Below, one piece after another: positions 33,733 through 43,047 of a DNA stretch of 64,000 nucleotides. The translations under genes and the position numbers were made by a program. The notes beneath the pieces are model-generated. The model was given only the letters and a program-made list of their open reading frames with translations, had not been told where the DNA came from and searched no databases. The stretch is from positions 23,665 through 87,664 of the forward strand of contig JAHFSY010000003.1 in assembly GCA_023269615.1 (NCBI GenBank), read 5' to 3'. Every line of letters begins with the position of its first letter. Positions within the stretch are counted from its first letter, which is position 1. Origin of the DNA: Verrucomicrobiota bacterium (GTDB taxonomy: Bacteria > Verrucomicrobiota > Verrucomicrobiia > JABWAM01).

Positions 33733-35796
33733 ATGAAGATCACCGTCCTTTGCAGTTGTCAGGGCTCGTATGAAGTCGAGGTGGAACCATTGGATGGGCA
33801 CATGCCGCACGCGGTGCAATGCCCGCAGTGCGGAGCGGATGGCACGGAGTTTGCCGACGCGGTGATGCAGAACGAGCTTGCGGAGAAATCCGCACCTGCG
33901 GCGGTCGCGCCCAAGCTGGTGGGCGGACGTTTTTGCAAGAAGCACGAGGGAGAGCCGTTTGCCAGCGAGTGTTTTCTTTGCAAGCGCCCCATCTGCCTCC
34001 AGTGCATGGCGCAATTCGGATACTTCTGTTCGTTGACCTGTCACCGCAAGGCACAGGACCGAAGACTGGATATCCCCGTGTATGAACTGCAGGAAAGTGT
34101 CGTGCAGGATCGCACGTGGCGCCGCGTCAAGCTCGGGGGCACGATCGGCACTCTGCTCGTCATCGCATGGATCAGCGTGTGGGGATGGTATCGATTCTAC
34201 GGGTCGCGACCGGTCGTGAAATTTTCCGTGGCGATTTCGGAGAAGGAACGCCTCTCGCACTGCCGGTTTGTGGACCGCGACCGCGTGCTGACCATGAGCT
34301 CGAAAAAGCTCACGCTCTACAGCATCAGCAAGGGCAGGGAAATCTGGACGCGGGATCTTGCCCCGTACCAGAAGGCGCCCGTGCAGGAGGCTGATGAGGG
34401 TGGGGAGGAAAAAAGCGAATCTGATGAGAAGGGAAAAGTGCCCGACAAATATCGCAGGCTTTGGGATGACGCATGGGCGCCTCCCGCGCATCTGCACGTG
34501 ACCCCGACAGACGCGTGGGTTGTCTTCACCGCGCAAGCCGTCCGGTTTGATCTCCAGACTGGAAGCGAAAAGGGCAAGTGCCCGATCGCGGGTGCGATCC
34601 GGAGCGTCACGGCGGGCGAGCAAGACCTGGAGGTGATTGCGACCAATCCGGCCGGCCAGGATGTTCTCACCCAGATTTCCATGGCGACGGGAGAGGCTCA
34701 GACCGAGGCGAACGACCCGCTGCCCCCGCAACCCCGGCGGCCATCCGCTTCGGTGTCGATGGCGGATATGATGGCGGGAGCCTCGATCCCGGACGAACCA
34801 TGGGTGCCGCCCGAGCAGCGCGAGCTGGTTCCAACCGGCAAAAACATGGCGTACCTGGACATTCATCTGGTGCAGATGAATTTCGTGGCACACGAGGCGA
34901 TGAAGGAAAAGAAGGAGTCCACGCTTGAGGGCGGCAAGATGGGGGTGCTCGACACAATCAAGGTGGCGGAGGAACTTGCCAACGATTCCAAGCGGAGCGC
35001 AGGACGCTCGACGCTCAGGGTGGACGAGAGCACGTACGAGGTCACGCTGCGCCGCGTCTTTGCGGGGGACCCGAATGAATGGAAGGCGGAGGTGACAGGC
35101 CCCGCCAGATTGTATCCGCAAAAAACGGTGGATGTGCTTGTTGCGGGGAAAAGCATTCATGTTTTCGACAAGAGCAACAATCACCGATGGGAGGCGAATC
35201 TCACATTCCCCATCGCCCCGGCTTATTCCTTTGATGACGGGGAGACCCCGGCCGGTCCGTGCGTGGAACGCGGGAGCACGCTTTATTTTTTTGACCAGGG
35301 AGTGTTGACGGCTTTTGAGAAGGTGAACGGCCATGTTCGCTGGAGGCTGACGAGCGTGGGGATTTCAAAGATCCAGTTCGATGCGAAGGGGATGCTTTAC
35401 ATCAACACCACCTCGGCGGATCCCGAGACGATCAAGTATTCCGAGCAGGTGGATTTCGCGCACATGGGAAAACCCGTCTGCATGAAGGTGGATGCGGCCA
35501 CGGGAAAGATTTTATGGAAGCTGGAGAAGTCGGGCGACCACTGCATCCTGTCAGGGCGCTTCGTGTACATGACCACGGCGCAGGTTTCGCAATGGGAGGT
35601 GATGGGCTCGATCCTCAACGGGGGCGGCATGCGGGCGCCGACCCATTTCCGCCTGCATCGTCTCGATCCCAAAAACGGCGAAGAGATGTGGGAGTTTCAC
35701 ATCACGCGCGAGCCGGAGAAGGTGGACATCCTGGAAAACCAGATCCTGTTTCAATTCCCGAACGAGATCCAGGTGCTGCGGTTTTTTGCGTTGTAG
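33733..35796 (+). CDS. Zinc-finger, single-TM, beta-propeller (PQQ-like) protein
   Basis: 687 residues from ATG 33733. The N-terminal region has Cys pairs (LCSC, CPQCGADG) and a B-box-like zinc module, FCKKHEGEPFASECFLCKRP then CLQCMAQFGYFCSLTC. One transmembrane helix follows (IGTLLVIAWISVWGWYRFY). The large C-terminal part has propeller-like blades (LTLYSISKGREIWTRDL, LTAFEKVNGHVRWRLTS, MKVDAATGKILWKLEKSG, RLDPKNGEEMWEFHI). The layout suggests a cytoplasmic metal-binding head and a periplasmic propeller. Function unknown. An extension of the frame to 33631 lies in the TGTAGCC repeat. Confidence 0.78.
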   Translation: MKITVLCSCQGSYEVEVEPLDGHMPHAVQCPQCGADGTEFADAVMQNELAEKSAPAAVAPKLVGGRFCKKHEGEPFASECFLCKRPICLQCMAQFGYFCSLTCHRKAQDRRLDIPVYELQESVVQDRTWRRVKLGGTIGTLLVIAWISVWGWYRFYGSRPVVKFSVAISEKERLSHCRFVDRDRVLTMSSKKLTLYSISKGREIWTRDLAPYQKAPVQEADEGGEEKSESDEKGKVPDKYRRLWDDAWAPPAHLHVTPTDAWVVFTAQAVRFDLQTGSEKGKCPIAGAIRSVTAGEQDLEVIATNPAGQDVLTQISMATGEAQTEANDPLPPQPRRPSASVSMADMMAGASIPDEPWVPPEQRELVPTGKNMAYLDIHLVQMNFVAHEAMKEKKESTLEGGKMGVLDTIKVAEELANDSKRSAGRSTLRVDESTYEVTLRRVFAGDPNEWKAEVTGPARLYPQKTVDVLVAGKSIHVFDKSNNHRWEANLTFPIAPAYSFDDGETPAGPCVERGSTLYFFDQGVLTAFEKVNGHVRWRLTSVGISKIQFDAKGMLYINTTSADPETIKYSEQVDFAHMGKPVCMKVDAATGKILWKLEKSGDHCILSGRFVYMTTAQVSQWEVMGSILNGGGMRAPTHFRLHRLDPKNGEEMWEFHITREPEKVDILENQILFQFPNEIQVLRFFAL

Positions 35797-35799
35797 TCT

Positions 35800-35861
35800 T
35801 GTAGCCGCGTTTGCAAAAACGCGGTTTCGGAGGGCAACCACGTTCTTGCGAACGTGGCTAC
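35800..35861. repeat. Intergenic inverted repeat (TGTAGCC family), copy 2
   Basis: TGTAGCCGCGTTTGCAAAAA (35800 onward) pairs with the strand around CCACGTTCTTGCGAACGTGG ending at 35861, with about 20 of 24 matches; most differences are transitions. The stop codon of the following minus-strand gene (35858-35860) lies within the right arm. Confidence 0.8.
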
Positions 35862-36901
35862 GTTCCAGAAGGCAGATTTTTGCGGAAGAAATCCACCGTT
35901 CCCTGGCCGTAATACTGGTGGCCGCCGTAGCCGAGCTGGCTGGAGAGTTTTTCGGGGCAGCCGGCTGCGGCGTAGATTTTTTCCAGCCGTCGAAGCGCCA
36001 CGCGCGACGCTTCGATCGGGAATCCATAATCGAATCCGCCGAGCTCGATCATGAGCGGGCGCGGGGCGATGAGACCGCAAATCTCGGCGTGGTCGCCGTA
36101 ACGATACATGCCCGGCACGAATTGCGTTCCACAGAAGTTGTCAATCTCCACGCCCCACGCGCGGTAGCTGTTCAGCGCGCACACCACGTCGGTCGCTTTC
36201 GCGCGCGGATCGAGCGCGCCCAGGTGCATCGCCGCCGCGCCGCCGCCCGAAAGGCCGATCACGCCCATGCCACCCTTCGCGATTCCCTTTTGCGCCAGCA
36301 TGAAATCCATGCACTTCATCAGGTCCCACAGGTTGTACGTGAGCAGGCTGAAACCCAGCAGCCAGCCCTTGAGGGCGTGGACGTTGCACGGGTCGCGTCC
36401 TTCGATTTTCCGTTCGCCTGGCATCACGTCGCCACGCTCACCAAAAGGCCGCATGTCGGGGGCGATCACGGCGAACCCGGCGCGGGCGAGCTGCAGGCCG
36501 TAGTCGTATTTCAACAGATCTGTTTCCGCCTGCGCCTCGGGATAACGCGCTCCCACCACGGGGTCCTTGCCCCAGTATCCATGCCCGTGAATGGCCACGA
36601 TGGCCCCGACCGTCCTGCGATGATCAGGCCGGAGGATGACAGCGGGCACGGTCGTGTGCGGCGCCGTCTGGAGGAGGATCTTTTGCTTGATGAGCCCATC
36701 CTCGCGGACCTCCCATTGGACCGTGTGTTTCAGGGACACTGATTTCGGAAAGGTTCCGAGGCATTCGCGAAAGCGTCTGGAAAACGCGGCGTGCCATTTC
36801 TTGAAATCGGCCCGGGTGCGCCCGTGAAATTCGAGTTCCGGTGTGTGGTTTTCGACGAGGTCGAGAAAAAAGCGGCGCGTGGAAGTGGAATGTGTGGGCA
36901 T
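35858..36901 (-). CDS. Alpha/beta-hydrolase, acetyl-esterase/dienelactone-hydrolase-like
   Basis: 347 residues, no signal peptide. Nucleophile elbow GLSGGG (Ser), preceding MGVIGLSGGGAAAMHLGALD; oxyanion region AIVAIHGHGYWGKD; Asp in IELGGFDYGFP; His in YGGHQYYGQG. This is the order and spacing of large alpha/beta hydrolases (Abhydrolase_7/AXE1-like) frequent in Verrucomicrobia carbohydrate loci. The substrate is unknown, with a deacetylated sugar or ester likely. It is convergent with the propeller gene. Confidence 0.8.
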   Translation of the reverse strand: MPTHSTSTRRFFLDLVENHTPELEFHGRTRADFKKWHAAFSRRFRECLGTFPKSVSLKHTVQWEVREDGLIKQKILLQTAPHTTVPAVILRPDHRRTVGAIVAIHGHGYWGKDPVVGARYPEAQAETDLLKYDYGLQLARAGFAVIAPDMRPFGERGDVMPGERKIEGRDPCNVHALKGWLLGFSLLTYNLWDLMKCMDFMLAQKGIAKGGMGVIGLSGGGAAAMHLGALDPRAKATDVVCALNSYRAWGVEIDNFCGTQFVPGMYRYGDHAEICGLIAPRPLMIELGGFDYGFPIEASRVALRRLEKIYAAAGCPEKLSSQLGYGGHQYYGQGTVDFFRKNLPSGT

Positions 36902-36982
36902 CGCGCCTTGTTGCAGGGAGGCCGGGCGGCGTCAACGATAAACACGTTTTCTGGCAGATGATGACAGCCGATCCGGCGGATT

Positions 36983-37146
36983 TTCTCCGCAGATTTACGC
37001 AGAACGACGCAGATTCTGAAAAGACATCCAAGCGAGCCATTCCGACGGTCACCCGGGGTGGCCGTCGGAATGGCTCGCTTGGGGTTCAAGGGTAAACTTT
37101 GCGACTTGGCGCCTTTGCGCGAAACCTTCTGAAAATCTGCGGAGAA
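36983..37146. repeat. Nested inverted-repeat element, copy B
   Basis: Outer arms TTCTCCGCAGATTT (36983-36996) and AAATCTGCGGAGAA (37133-37146) are perfect inverted copies. The inner hairpin at 37031-37081 has arms AGCGAGCCATTCCGACGG and complement. A CTTTGCG-containing segment follows, as in copy A at 5272-5494. Confidence 0.88.
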
Positions 37147-37154
37147 TTTCCGAA

Positions 37155-39932
37155 CTATTCCTTCACCTCGATCTTGCGCCGGCCCAGGACGTGGAGGATG
37201 GCGGGGCAGACGTAGAGGGAGGTGATGAGGCACATGGTGACGCCGATGGTCATGAGCAATCCAAGGCTGGCGAGACTGGGGTCGGAGGCGAACGCAAGGC
37301 TTCCGAATCCGAAGATCGTGGTGAGCGCGGAGAGGACGATCGCCTTGCCGGTGCTGGTGGAGAAGAGGGCGGGGGAACGGTTTTCGCGGTAACGGTCCAC
37401 GGCGTACACTCCATACGCGACGCCGATGCCGATGATGAGCGGCAGGCAGATGATGTTGGCCGGGTTGAAGTTGACGCCGACCAGGGGCATCGTTCCCGCG
37501 GACCAGATCATGCCGAGCGCGAGTGGGAGGAGCGTGGGAAAAACGTATTTGAATGTTCGGAAATGAAACGTGATGAGGAGGAAGATGACGGCCAGGGCGT
37601 AGTAGGCGGCCGTCTCATAGCTCTGTCGCAGGAGCTCGATGTATTCGTAGTTCTGGACCGGCGTGCCGGTCACGTTGGCGTCCACGCTGCGGATTTTCTG
37701 AACGAACCGCGCGAGCGGGTCGCGGTCCCAGACATCCTCCCTCGGGTAGATCTCGATGAGGACCCTGCGGATTTTTCCGTCTGCGCCCTTGCGGATGTAA
37801 CGGTTGCGCAGCACTTCGGGGATGTCGTCCACCGTGATGGCGCGGTCCACTTTCTGACTTTTGAGCCATTGGAGGTTCTTGCGCATCTCGCCGAGCAGGG
37901 AGGTTTGGTAGGCGGTGAGGATCTCCTCGGCCTTTGCCTGGCTCATGGGCTGGAGCAGGCGGATGGAGCGGTCCATGGCCGAGATGAGCTTGCCGAAGAA
38001 TTCCTTGGCCTCCTCGCGTTGCTCCTTCGCAGCCCACGTCTCGGCAAGCTTCAGCATGCGTGCACAGTTGGCGCGGAGTCCCTGGAGCACGCGGAGATTT
38101 TCCGCAACGTTGACCTTGACGCCGGATTTGGGGACCTGGACAGATTCGAGCTTGTGCTTGATGCTCGTGATGATCTTGAGTTTGGGCTCCTGGTCGCGCG
38201 GGACCATCTCGGTGATGCTCATGGCATCGTACACCACGGTGTTGAGCTTCTTGAATTTTGCCGCCTTATCCGCGGCCTCCTTGAGGCTGTCGCAGAGCGA
38301 GACGGCAAAGATGACGGAGCGCGAGTCCTTGCTGTCGATGAGCTTGCGCTCGAAGCGCACCGACTCGAGGTTTGGATTTTGCAGCGTAAGAAGGTTGTAA
38401 TCGAAGGAGATCTTCGGGAGCTGGTAAATGGCCAGTGCGGTGATGAGTGCGGAGGCGACGATGATGGTCCAGGCGTGGTCGAGGATGACGCGGTCGAGAA
38501 TGAAGATCTTTTCCGTATCGTAGTGCTGGCTTGTCGGAACCGCCTGCCGGGACGATTTGCGGTCGCGGATGGCGAGCAGCGCGGGGAGGAGGACGAGGTT
38601 GGCGAGGACGCAGAGGAAAATGCCGGTGCCTCCGATTTTGCCCATCTCCGCGAGGCCGGTAAATTGGTTGAAGCACATTGTGTAGAAGGCGAAAGCCGTG
38701 GTGCTGGCGCCGGTGATGATGGCGTTGCCCGTGTGCATGATGGTGTTGGTGAGCGCCCCGATGACGTCTCCGCCGCGCGGCAGCTCCTCCTCGTAGCGGC
38801 CGAGGATCTGGATTCCAAAATCAATGCCGAGGCCAAGGATCATCGGGATGAAGGCCATGCTCAGGATGTTGAGGCGTCCCACGGCAATGGTGGTGAAGCC
38901 GATCGTCCAACAGACGGCGATGACGAGCGTGAGGAGGGCAAGGGCGGGCCGCGAAAATTCGTGGAAGGAATACAGGAAGAGCAGCGCGATGAGCGCGAAG
39001 GTGACGATGGAGGAGAGGGTGCTGTCATGCGTCACGGCCTTGTCCTGGTCTTCGCTGAGCGCCGGCTCGCCCGTGAGGCCGATGTCGAGGCGTGGAAATT
39101 TTATTCTCGCCTCATCGATGATTTTTTTCAGCGGCTGGATGATGTAATCGTGTCCGCCCATCTCGGCCTCCTTGTTGGGCGATGGAACCTGCAGGATCAG
39201 AATTTTCCCGTCCTCGAGCGAAAGATATTCGTGCTGGGCCTGCTGTGTTTCCATGTCGCCGAGTTGCGCGTTTTTGGCGAGAAAGTCCCCGAAGCGGACC
39301 GGCTTGGTTTTATTTTTCCCCTCCAGACGGTCGGCCAGTGCGTCGAGGCTCTTCACGAACTCCTTTGCGAAATCATCCACGGCTTGGTTGTTTTTGTTGT
39401 TGCGCAGATTTTTTTCATCGAACTGTTTCGATGCGACGTCGAGGAGGCTGTTGAGGTCGAGCGTGAAGGTGTCCTTGCCCATTAAAGATGTAAAATCGCC
39501 CAGGCCTTTCTCGATGGCCTGCAACTGGTTGACCTCGAGGAAAAGAAGGCCGCGGTCCTTGGCGAGCCCGTTGAGGTCAATGTGGTAGAAGACGTTTTTG
39601 AAGAGCGCGGGCTGCTTGCGCATCTCGGCGGCGAGCCATTCGACACATTCCTTGTTGCGGTCGAATCCGGGTCCCTGAACCACGACGGAGTAATCCTCCT
39701 CGGCGCGGAAGTCGCGGGTGTATTCGAGGTAGCGCTGATGGAAGGAGGCATCGGAACGGAGCAGGTCGTTGGGGTTGCCGGTGAAGCCGAGTTTTTTGCA
39801 TCCAAATGCGTAGTACATCGAGGCTGCCGCCAGGAGCACGCTGAGGATGACGATGGGCCACGCGAGGCGGCACACGAGCGTGGCGAGCCAGCGCAGGACC
39901 CGGTACCGTATGCTTTCCGTGGGCTGGCTCAT
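37155..39932 (-). CDS. RND/MMPL family exporter, HpnN-like
   Basis: 925 residues, two repeats each of one helix, a periplasmic domain and a group of about five helices, as in MMPL/HpnN transporters. Seen: the first helix (LAWPIVILSVLLAAASMYYAF), GCKKLGFTGNPNDLLRSD, the central MILGLGIDFGIQILGRYEEE, and in the second half IIGIGVAYGVYAVDRYRENR. HpnN moves hopanoids to the outer membrane in some bacteria; no hopanoid gene is nearby, so the substrate is open. The C-terminal helix group ends SLYVCPAILHVLGRRKIE. UDG follows upstream on the same strand with a 9-bp gap. Confidence 0.88.
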   Translation of the reverse strand: MSQPTESIRYRVLRWLATLVCRLAWPIVILSVLLAAASMYYAFGCKKLGFTGNPNDLLRSDASFHQRYLEYTRDFRAEEDYSVVVQGPGFDRNKECVEWLAAEMRKQPALFKNVFYHIDLNGLAKDRGLLFLEVNQLQAIEKGLGDFTSLMGKDTFTLDLNSLLDVASKQFDEKNLRNNKNNQAVDDFAKEFVKSLDALADRLEGKNKTKPVRFGDFLAKNAQLGDMETQQAQHEYLSLEDGKILILQVPSPNKEAEMGGHDYIIQPLKKIIDEARIKFPRLDIGLTGEPALSEDQDKAVTHDSTLSSIVTFALIALLFLYSFHEFSRPALALLTLVIAVCWTIGFTTIAVGRLNILSMAFIPMILGLGIDFGIQILGRYEEELPRGGDVIGALTNTIMHTGNAIITGASTTAFAFYTMCFNQFTGLAEMGKIGGTGIFLCVLANLVLLPALLAIRDRKSSRQAVPTSQHYDTEKIFILDRVILDHAWTIIVASALITALAIYQLPKISFDYNLLTLQNPNLESVRFERKLIDSKDSRSVIFAVSLCDSLKEAADKAAKFKKLNTVVYDAMSITEMVPRDQEPKLKIITSIKHKLESVQVPKSGVKVNVAENLRVLQGLRANCARMLKLAETWAAKEQREEAKEFFGKLISAMDRSIRLLQPMSQAKAEEILTAYQTSLLGEMRKNLQWLKSQKVDRAITVDDIPEVLRNRYIRKGADGKIRRVLIEIYPREDVWDRDPLARFVQKIRSVDANVTGTPVQNYEYIELLRQSYETAAYYALAVIFLLITFHFRTFKYVFPTLLPLALGMIWSAGTMPLVGVNFNPANIICLPLIIGIGVAYGVYAVDRYRENRSPALFSTSTGKAIVLSALTTIFGFGSLAFASDPSLASLGLLMTIGVTMCLITSLYVCPAILHVLGRRKIEVKE

Positions 39933-39941
39933 AACACGTGG

Positions 39942-40790
39942 TCAGGACCTTCCCGAGATGGATGAGAGGAAAAAGTTGCGCTGTTTGTCGCTGATGGCCA
40001 TCTGGAGTTTTTCCATGACGGCGAGCAGATCCTCCCAGCACTGGCGCTTGATGGCGAGGCTCTGGTTGCGGAGGAGATAGGCGGGATGGAATGTGGGCAT
40101 GAGCGGGATGCCCTCGAACTCCAGCCATTTTCCACGCAGCCGCGTGATGCCGTCCTTCAGGCCCGGCACCAATCCCTTCACGGCGGTGTCCCCCTCGGCG
40201 ATGAGGACGCGCGGCTGGATGAGCTTGATCTGTTCCTTGAGCCAGGGGAGGCAGGTTTCCATTTCCTCGGGGGTGGGTTTGCGGTTGCCCGAGGCTGTGT
40301 CCACATTGGGACGGCATTTCAGGACGTTGCCGATGTAAACGTCGGAGCGCTGGAGTCCCATCGCCTGGATCATTTTCGTGAGGAGCTGCCCGGCTTTTCC
40401 GACGAAGGGTTCGCCCTGGAGATCCTCATCGGCGCCCGGGGCTTCGCCCACGAACATGATTTCCGCATCCGGGTTGCCCACGCCAAATACGACCTGTTTG
40501 CGAAAACTCACGAGGTGGGGGCACTTGGTGCAGGCGCGCGCGCGCGCGCGCAAATCCTCGAATGCCGCACGGCGCTCGGGCGTCATGGGCGCGCGGGACG
40601 GAAGAGGGGAAGACGGTGCAGGCTTGAATGGGGCGGTTGCGGGTTTGGCCTGGGCGGGTGACGCCCCGGCAGTCTGCCATCCTTCGAGGAGGTCCGGCTG
40701 GATGGGAAGGTAACGGACGTTGCGGGCCTGTTGCTGCTCCAGGTAACGAATCGTGTCGGAAAGAATCTCGGGTTCAAGTGGGGCAGTCAT
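39942..40790 (-). CDS. Uracil-DNA glycosylase, family 4 (4Fe-4S)
   Basis: Removes uracil from DNA. 282 residues from ATG 40790. GEAPGADED (115-123) and the HPAYLLRN block (235-242) are the active-site motifs. Cluster cysteines Cys87, Cys90, Cys159 and Cys180 are present in the right places. The first 75 residues are an extra Pro/Ala-rich arm common in Verrucomicrobia and Planctomycetes homologues. A GCGCGCGC run of about 18 nt lies in the coding region (near 40537-40555). Confidence 0.93.
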   Translation of the reverse strand: MTAPLEPEILSDTIRYLEQQQARNVRYLPIQPDLLEGWQTAGASPAQAKPATAPFKPAPSSPLPSRAPMTPERRAAFEDLRARARACTKCPHLVSFRKQVVFGVGNPDAEIMFVGEAPGADEDLQGEPFVGKAGQLLTKMIQAMGLQRSDVYIGNVLKCRPNVDTASGNRKPTPEEMETCLPWLKEQIKLIQPRVLIAEGDTAVKGLVPGLKDGITRLRGKWLEFEGIPLMPTFHPAYLLRNQSLAIKRQCWEDLLAVMEKLQMAISDKQRNFFLSSISGRS

Positions 40791-40926
40791 GTGTCCTCGT
40801 GCGATGAAAGGGGCGCCCATGCAACCACAGGCGGATGGAAATGGAAAATTAAAAATATATGATTATCCTGAACCGTCACGTTCACCATTCAATTTCCCCA
40901 TCCGGAATCCATGGTCCGCCCCTGCA

Positions 40927-42279
40927 TCATCTCTTGGACCAGAAGGAGGAATTTTGTTGCGCGAGGATCTCGTTGTTGGCGTCGAAGAACGTGGCGCACA
41001 CGTATCCCTTTTGCAGGGATGACGGCACTTTGAGCTGGAAGGTTTTGTCGAAAGACTGGGATGCCTTCAAGATGTCGAGCAGCTGCACGGAACCCAGCGC
41101 CCGGTCCACCAGGACGCTGTCGGGGGAGGTCAGGCGGTTTCCCTGTGCGTCGCACACCGCGACCTCGAGCATCATGCGATGCGGACGGGCTTTTTGGGCG
41201 ACGCCCATGACGGTGACCTTGAGCTCCGTGTCGGAAACCCAGGAGGCCTTGACCTTGTCAATGGTGATCTCCGGCGTGCCGCTGGCATTTGCGGACATGC
41301 GCCAGAAAAGGACCATGATAAGGCTGAAACAGAGGACGACGGCGGCGGCCATGAGTCCCTGGAGACCCATTTTTTTGCGACGATTGGCGGCGGCCCCCCT
41401 GGAGGAGCGGCGGCTGCTGGCGGTTTTCTCACGCTTCGCGGCGCTCTGGGACACGGTGCCATGGAAAGCCTCAAGCATGGATCGCAGGCTGGCCCAGCGC
41501 TCGCCGGGTTCCTCACGGCATGCCCGCTCGATCACGGACCAATGCTTGTGGGCAATCGGTCGGGTGGGCGCGGTCGCGCGCAGGCGTCCAGCCTTGATCA
41601 CTTCGGGCCCTCCCAGGATTTCCGCACACACGAGGCCGTATGAATAAATGTCGCTGGCTGTGGTCGCCGGCTTCCCCTCCATCTGCTCGGGTGACATGTA
41701 ACGCTGCGTGCCCACCACGTAGCCGGGCATGGTCAGGCGGTCGTCCGACCGGGTATGGGCGTCGGAAATTGCCAGCCCGAAATCCACGATCTCCACGCGG
41801 TCACGCTCCTTGCCCGGGGAGATCACGATATTGTCCGGCTTCATGTCGCGGTGGACCACGCCGCGCTCGTGCACGGCGGCGAGGCCCTCGCCAATCTGCA
41901 CGATGACGTGCAGGGCCTTTTCCGGATCCAGGCCTCCCTGCTCGATGAGCTTGGCGAGATTTTTCCCCTCAATGAATTCCATGACCATGAAAGGCTGGGT
42001 GCCCTCGACACCAAAATCGTACACAGAGGCGAGATTCGGATGGTTGAGCTGGCTCAGCGTCTGCGCCTCGCGTTCAAAGCGCTGGGCCATCATCGGCGAG
42101 TCCACGTCGGTGAGCACCTTGACAGCGACAGCGCGGCCGAGCACCTGGTCGAATGCGCGATAGACGCGCCCCATGCCGCCCTCGCCGAGGAGGTCGCGCA
42201 GTTCGTAACGCTGCTTGAGGACCGTGGGCGCCTTTTTCGGCGCCTGCTGCGTTGGAGATTGCTCAGGCATGGGGAACAT
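40927..42279 (-). CDS. Ser/Thr protein kinase with C-terminal membrane anchor
   Basis: PknB-like Hanks kinase: GEGGMGRVYRAFD (P loop), AVAVKVL (Lys), HRDMKPDNIVI (catalytic Asp), DFGLA, and GTQRYMSPEQMEGK (activation/APE region) with ASDIYSYG. A transmembrane helix (LMAAAVVLCFSLIMVLFW) comes after a basic linker, followed by about 120 extracytoplasmic residues beginning NASGTPEITIDKVKASW. Length about 450. ATGs at 42312, 42279 and 42270 are possible. The target is unknown; the neighbouring cNMP-binding protein is on the same strand. Confidence 0.9.
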   Translation of the reverse strand: MFPMPEQSPTQQAPKKAPTVLKQRYELRDLLGEGGMGRVYRAFDQVLGRAVAVKVLTDVDSPMMAQRFEREAQTLSQLNHPNLASVYDFGVEGTQPFMVMEFIEGKNLAKLIEQGGLDPEKALHVIVQIGEGLAAVHERGVVHRDMKPDNIVISPGKERDRVEIVDFGLAISDAHTRSDDRLTMPGYVVGTQRYMSPEQMEGKPATTASDIYSYGLVCAEILGGPEVIKAGRLRATAPTRPIAHKHWSVIERACREEPGERWASLRSMLEAFHGTVSQSAAKREKTASSRRSSRGAAANRRKKMGLQGLMAAAVVLCFSLIMVLFWRMSANASGTPEITIDKVKASWVSDTELKVTVMGVAQKARPHRMMLEVAVCDAQGNRLTSPDSVLVDRALGSVQLLDILKASQSFDKTFQLKVPSSLQKGYVCATFFDANNEILAQQNSSFWSKR

Positions 42280-42385
42280 GACAGCGAACCACAGTCCGCC
42301 CATTTCCTCCATCCAATTTTTCAGTCTGGAGCACTCCCTGCTGGCTGGAGCGCCTGATGCTGCGGCCTTGTTTGTGCTGCTGCTA

Positions 42386-42940
42386 TTACCGCTGCATGTG
42401 CGGCAGGAAACTTTCGACGCCCACCTTGAAATTTTTCTGCAGGCCCTGGATCACGATCTGTGTCGTTCCTTCGTTCGGGACAATATCGAGTTCAATCACG
42501 GCTTTTCGTGGACAGACGATGACGGCTTCATTGGTCAGCGGCTCAAAGGTGAGGCGGACGCGCGTGGTTTTGACGAGATCGCGGGTTTGCTGTGCGGCGA
42601 GCAGCATGATGTTGCAGGTTCGCAGGCGGTCAAGGATCGTCCGCAGGATCGGCTGGCACGCCTCGGGATCGCTCAGCAGGAGGTCGCTGAGATTTTCGCG
42701 CGTGACCCGCCGCGCCAGGGTGGGCTCGATCGCGACGACGGAAGCGGAGCGTGGCGAATCATCGAAAAGGGCCAGTTCCCCGATGACCTCCCCGATGCCT
42801 GCGATGCCGAGAATCTGTTCCTGGTCGCCATCCTTGAGGGTGACTTTGACGCTGCCCGATTCGATGATGAACGCGTGATGCTCCACCTCGCCCTGCCGGA
42901 TCAGGCAGGCCCCCTGCTCAAACTGCACCGGTTCGTCCAT
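42386..42940 (-). CDS. Cyclic-nucleotide-binding domain protein
   Basis: 184 residues. A CNB domain fills residues about 5-110: FEQGACLIRQGEVEHHAFII, SGSVKVTLKDGD, and the phosphate-binding cassette GEVIGELALFDDSPRSASVVA. The C-terminal 70 residues (LTNEAVIVCPRKAVIELDIV) form a small beta-rich extension I do not recognise. No HTH is visible, so it is not a classical CRP. It is upstream of the kinase on the same strand with a 106-bp gap. Confidence 0.85.
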   Translation of the reverse strand: MDEPVQFEQGACLIRQGEVEHHAFIIESGSVKVTLKDGDQEQILGIAGIGEVIGELALFDDSPRSASVVAIEPTLARRVTRENLSDLLLSDPEACQPILRTILDRLRTCNIMLLAAQQTRDLVKTTRVRLTFEPLTNEAVIVCPRKAVIELDIVPNEGTTQIVIQGLQKNFKVGVESFLPHMQR

Positions 42941-43047
42941 GACGGAAGTGTGAAGCGAGGCGCGAGGAATTGTCAATGCTCCGCTCTGCTCTTGAAATCC
43001 GCGCGTGGAAGCGTAACCTGCCCTTCCAACTTAAACGGAGAATTTTT

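Noticed and set aside
36983..37146. Insertion sequence at copy B of the nested repeat
   Set aside because: No transposase ORF fits within 164 bp, and I could not see a target-site duplication at its ends.
37191..39485. 764-codon open frame on the plus strand opposite the MMPL transporter
   Set aside because: It is antisense to a clear transporter gene. Its product is Glu/Asp/Gly/Arg-rich with no domain, as expected of an antisense shadow in GC-rich DNA.
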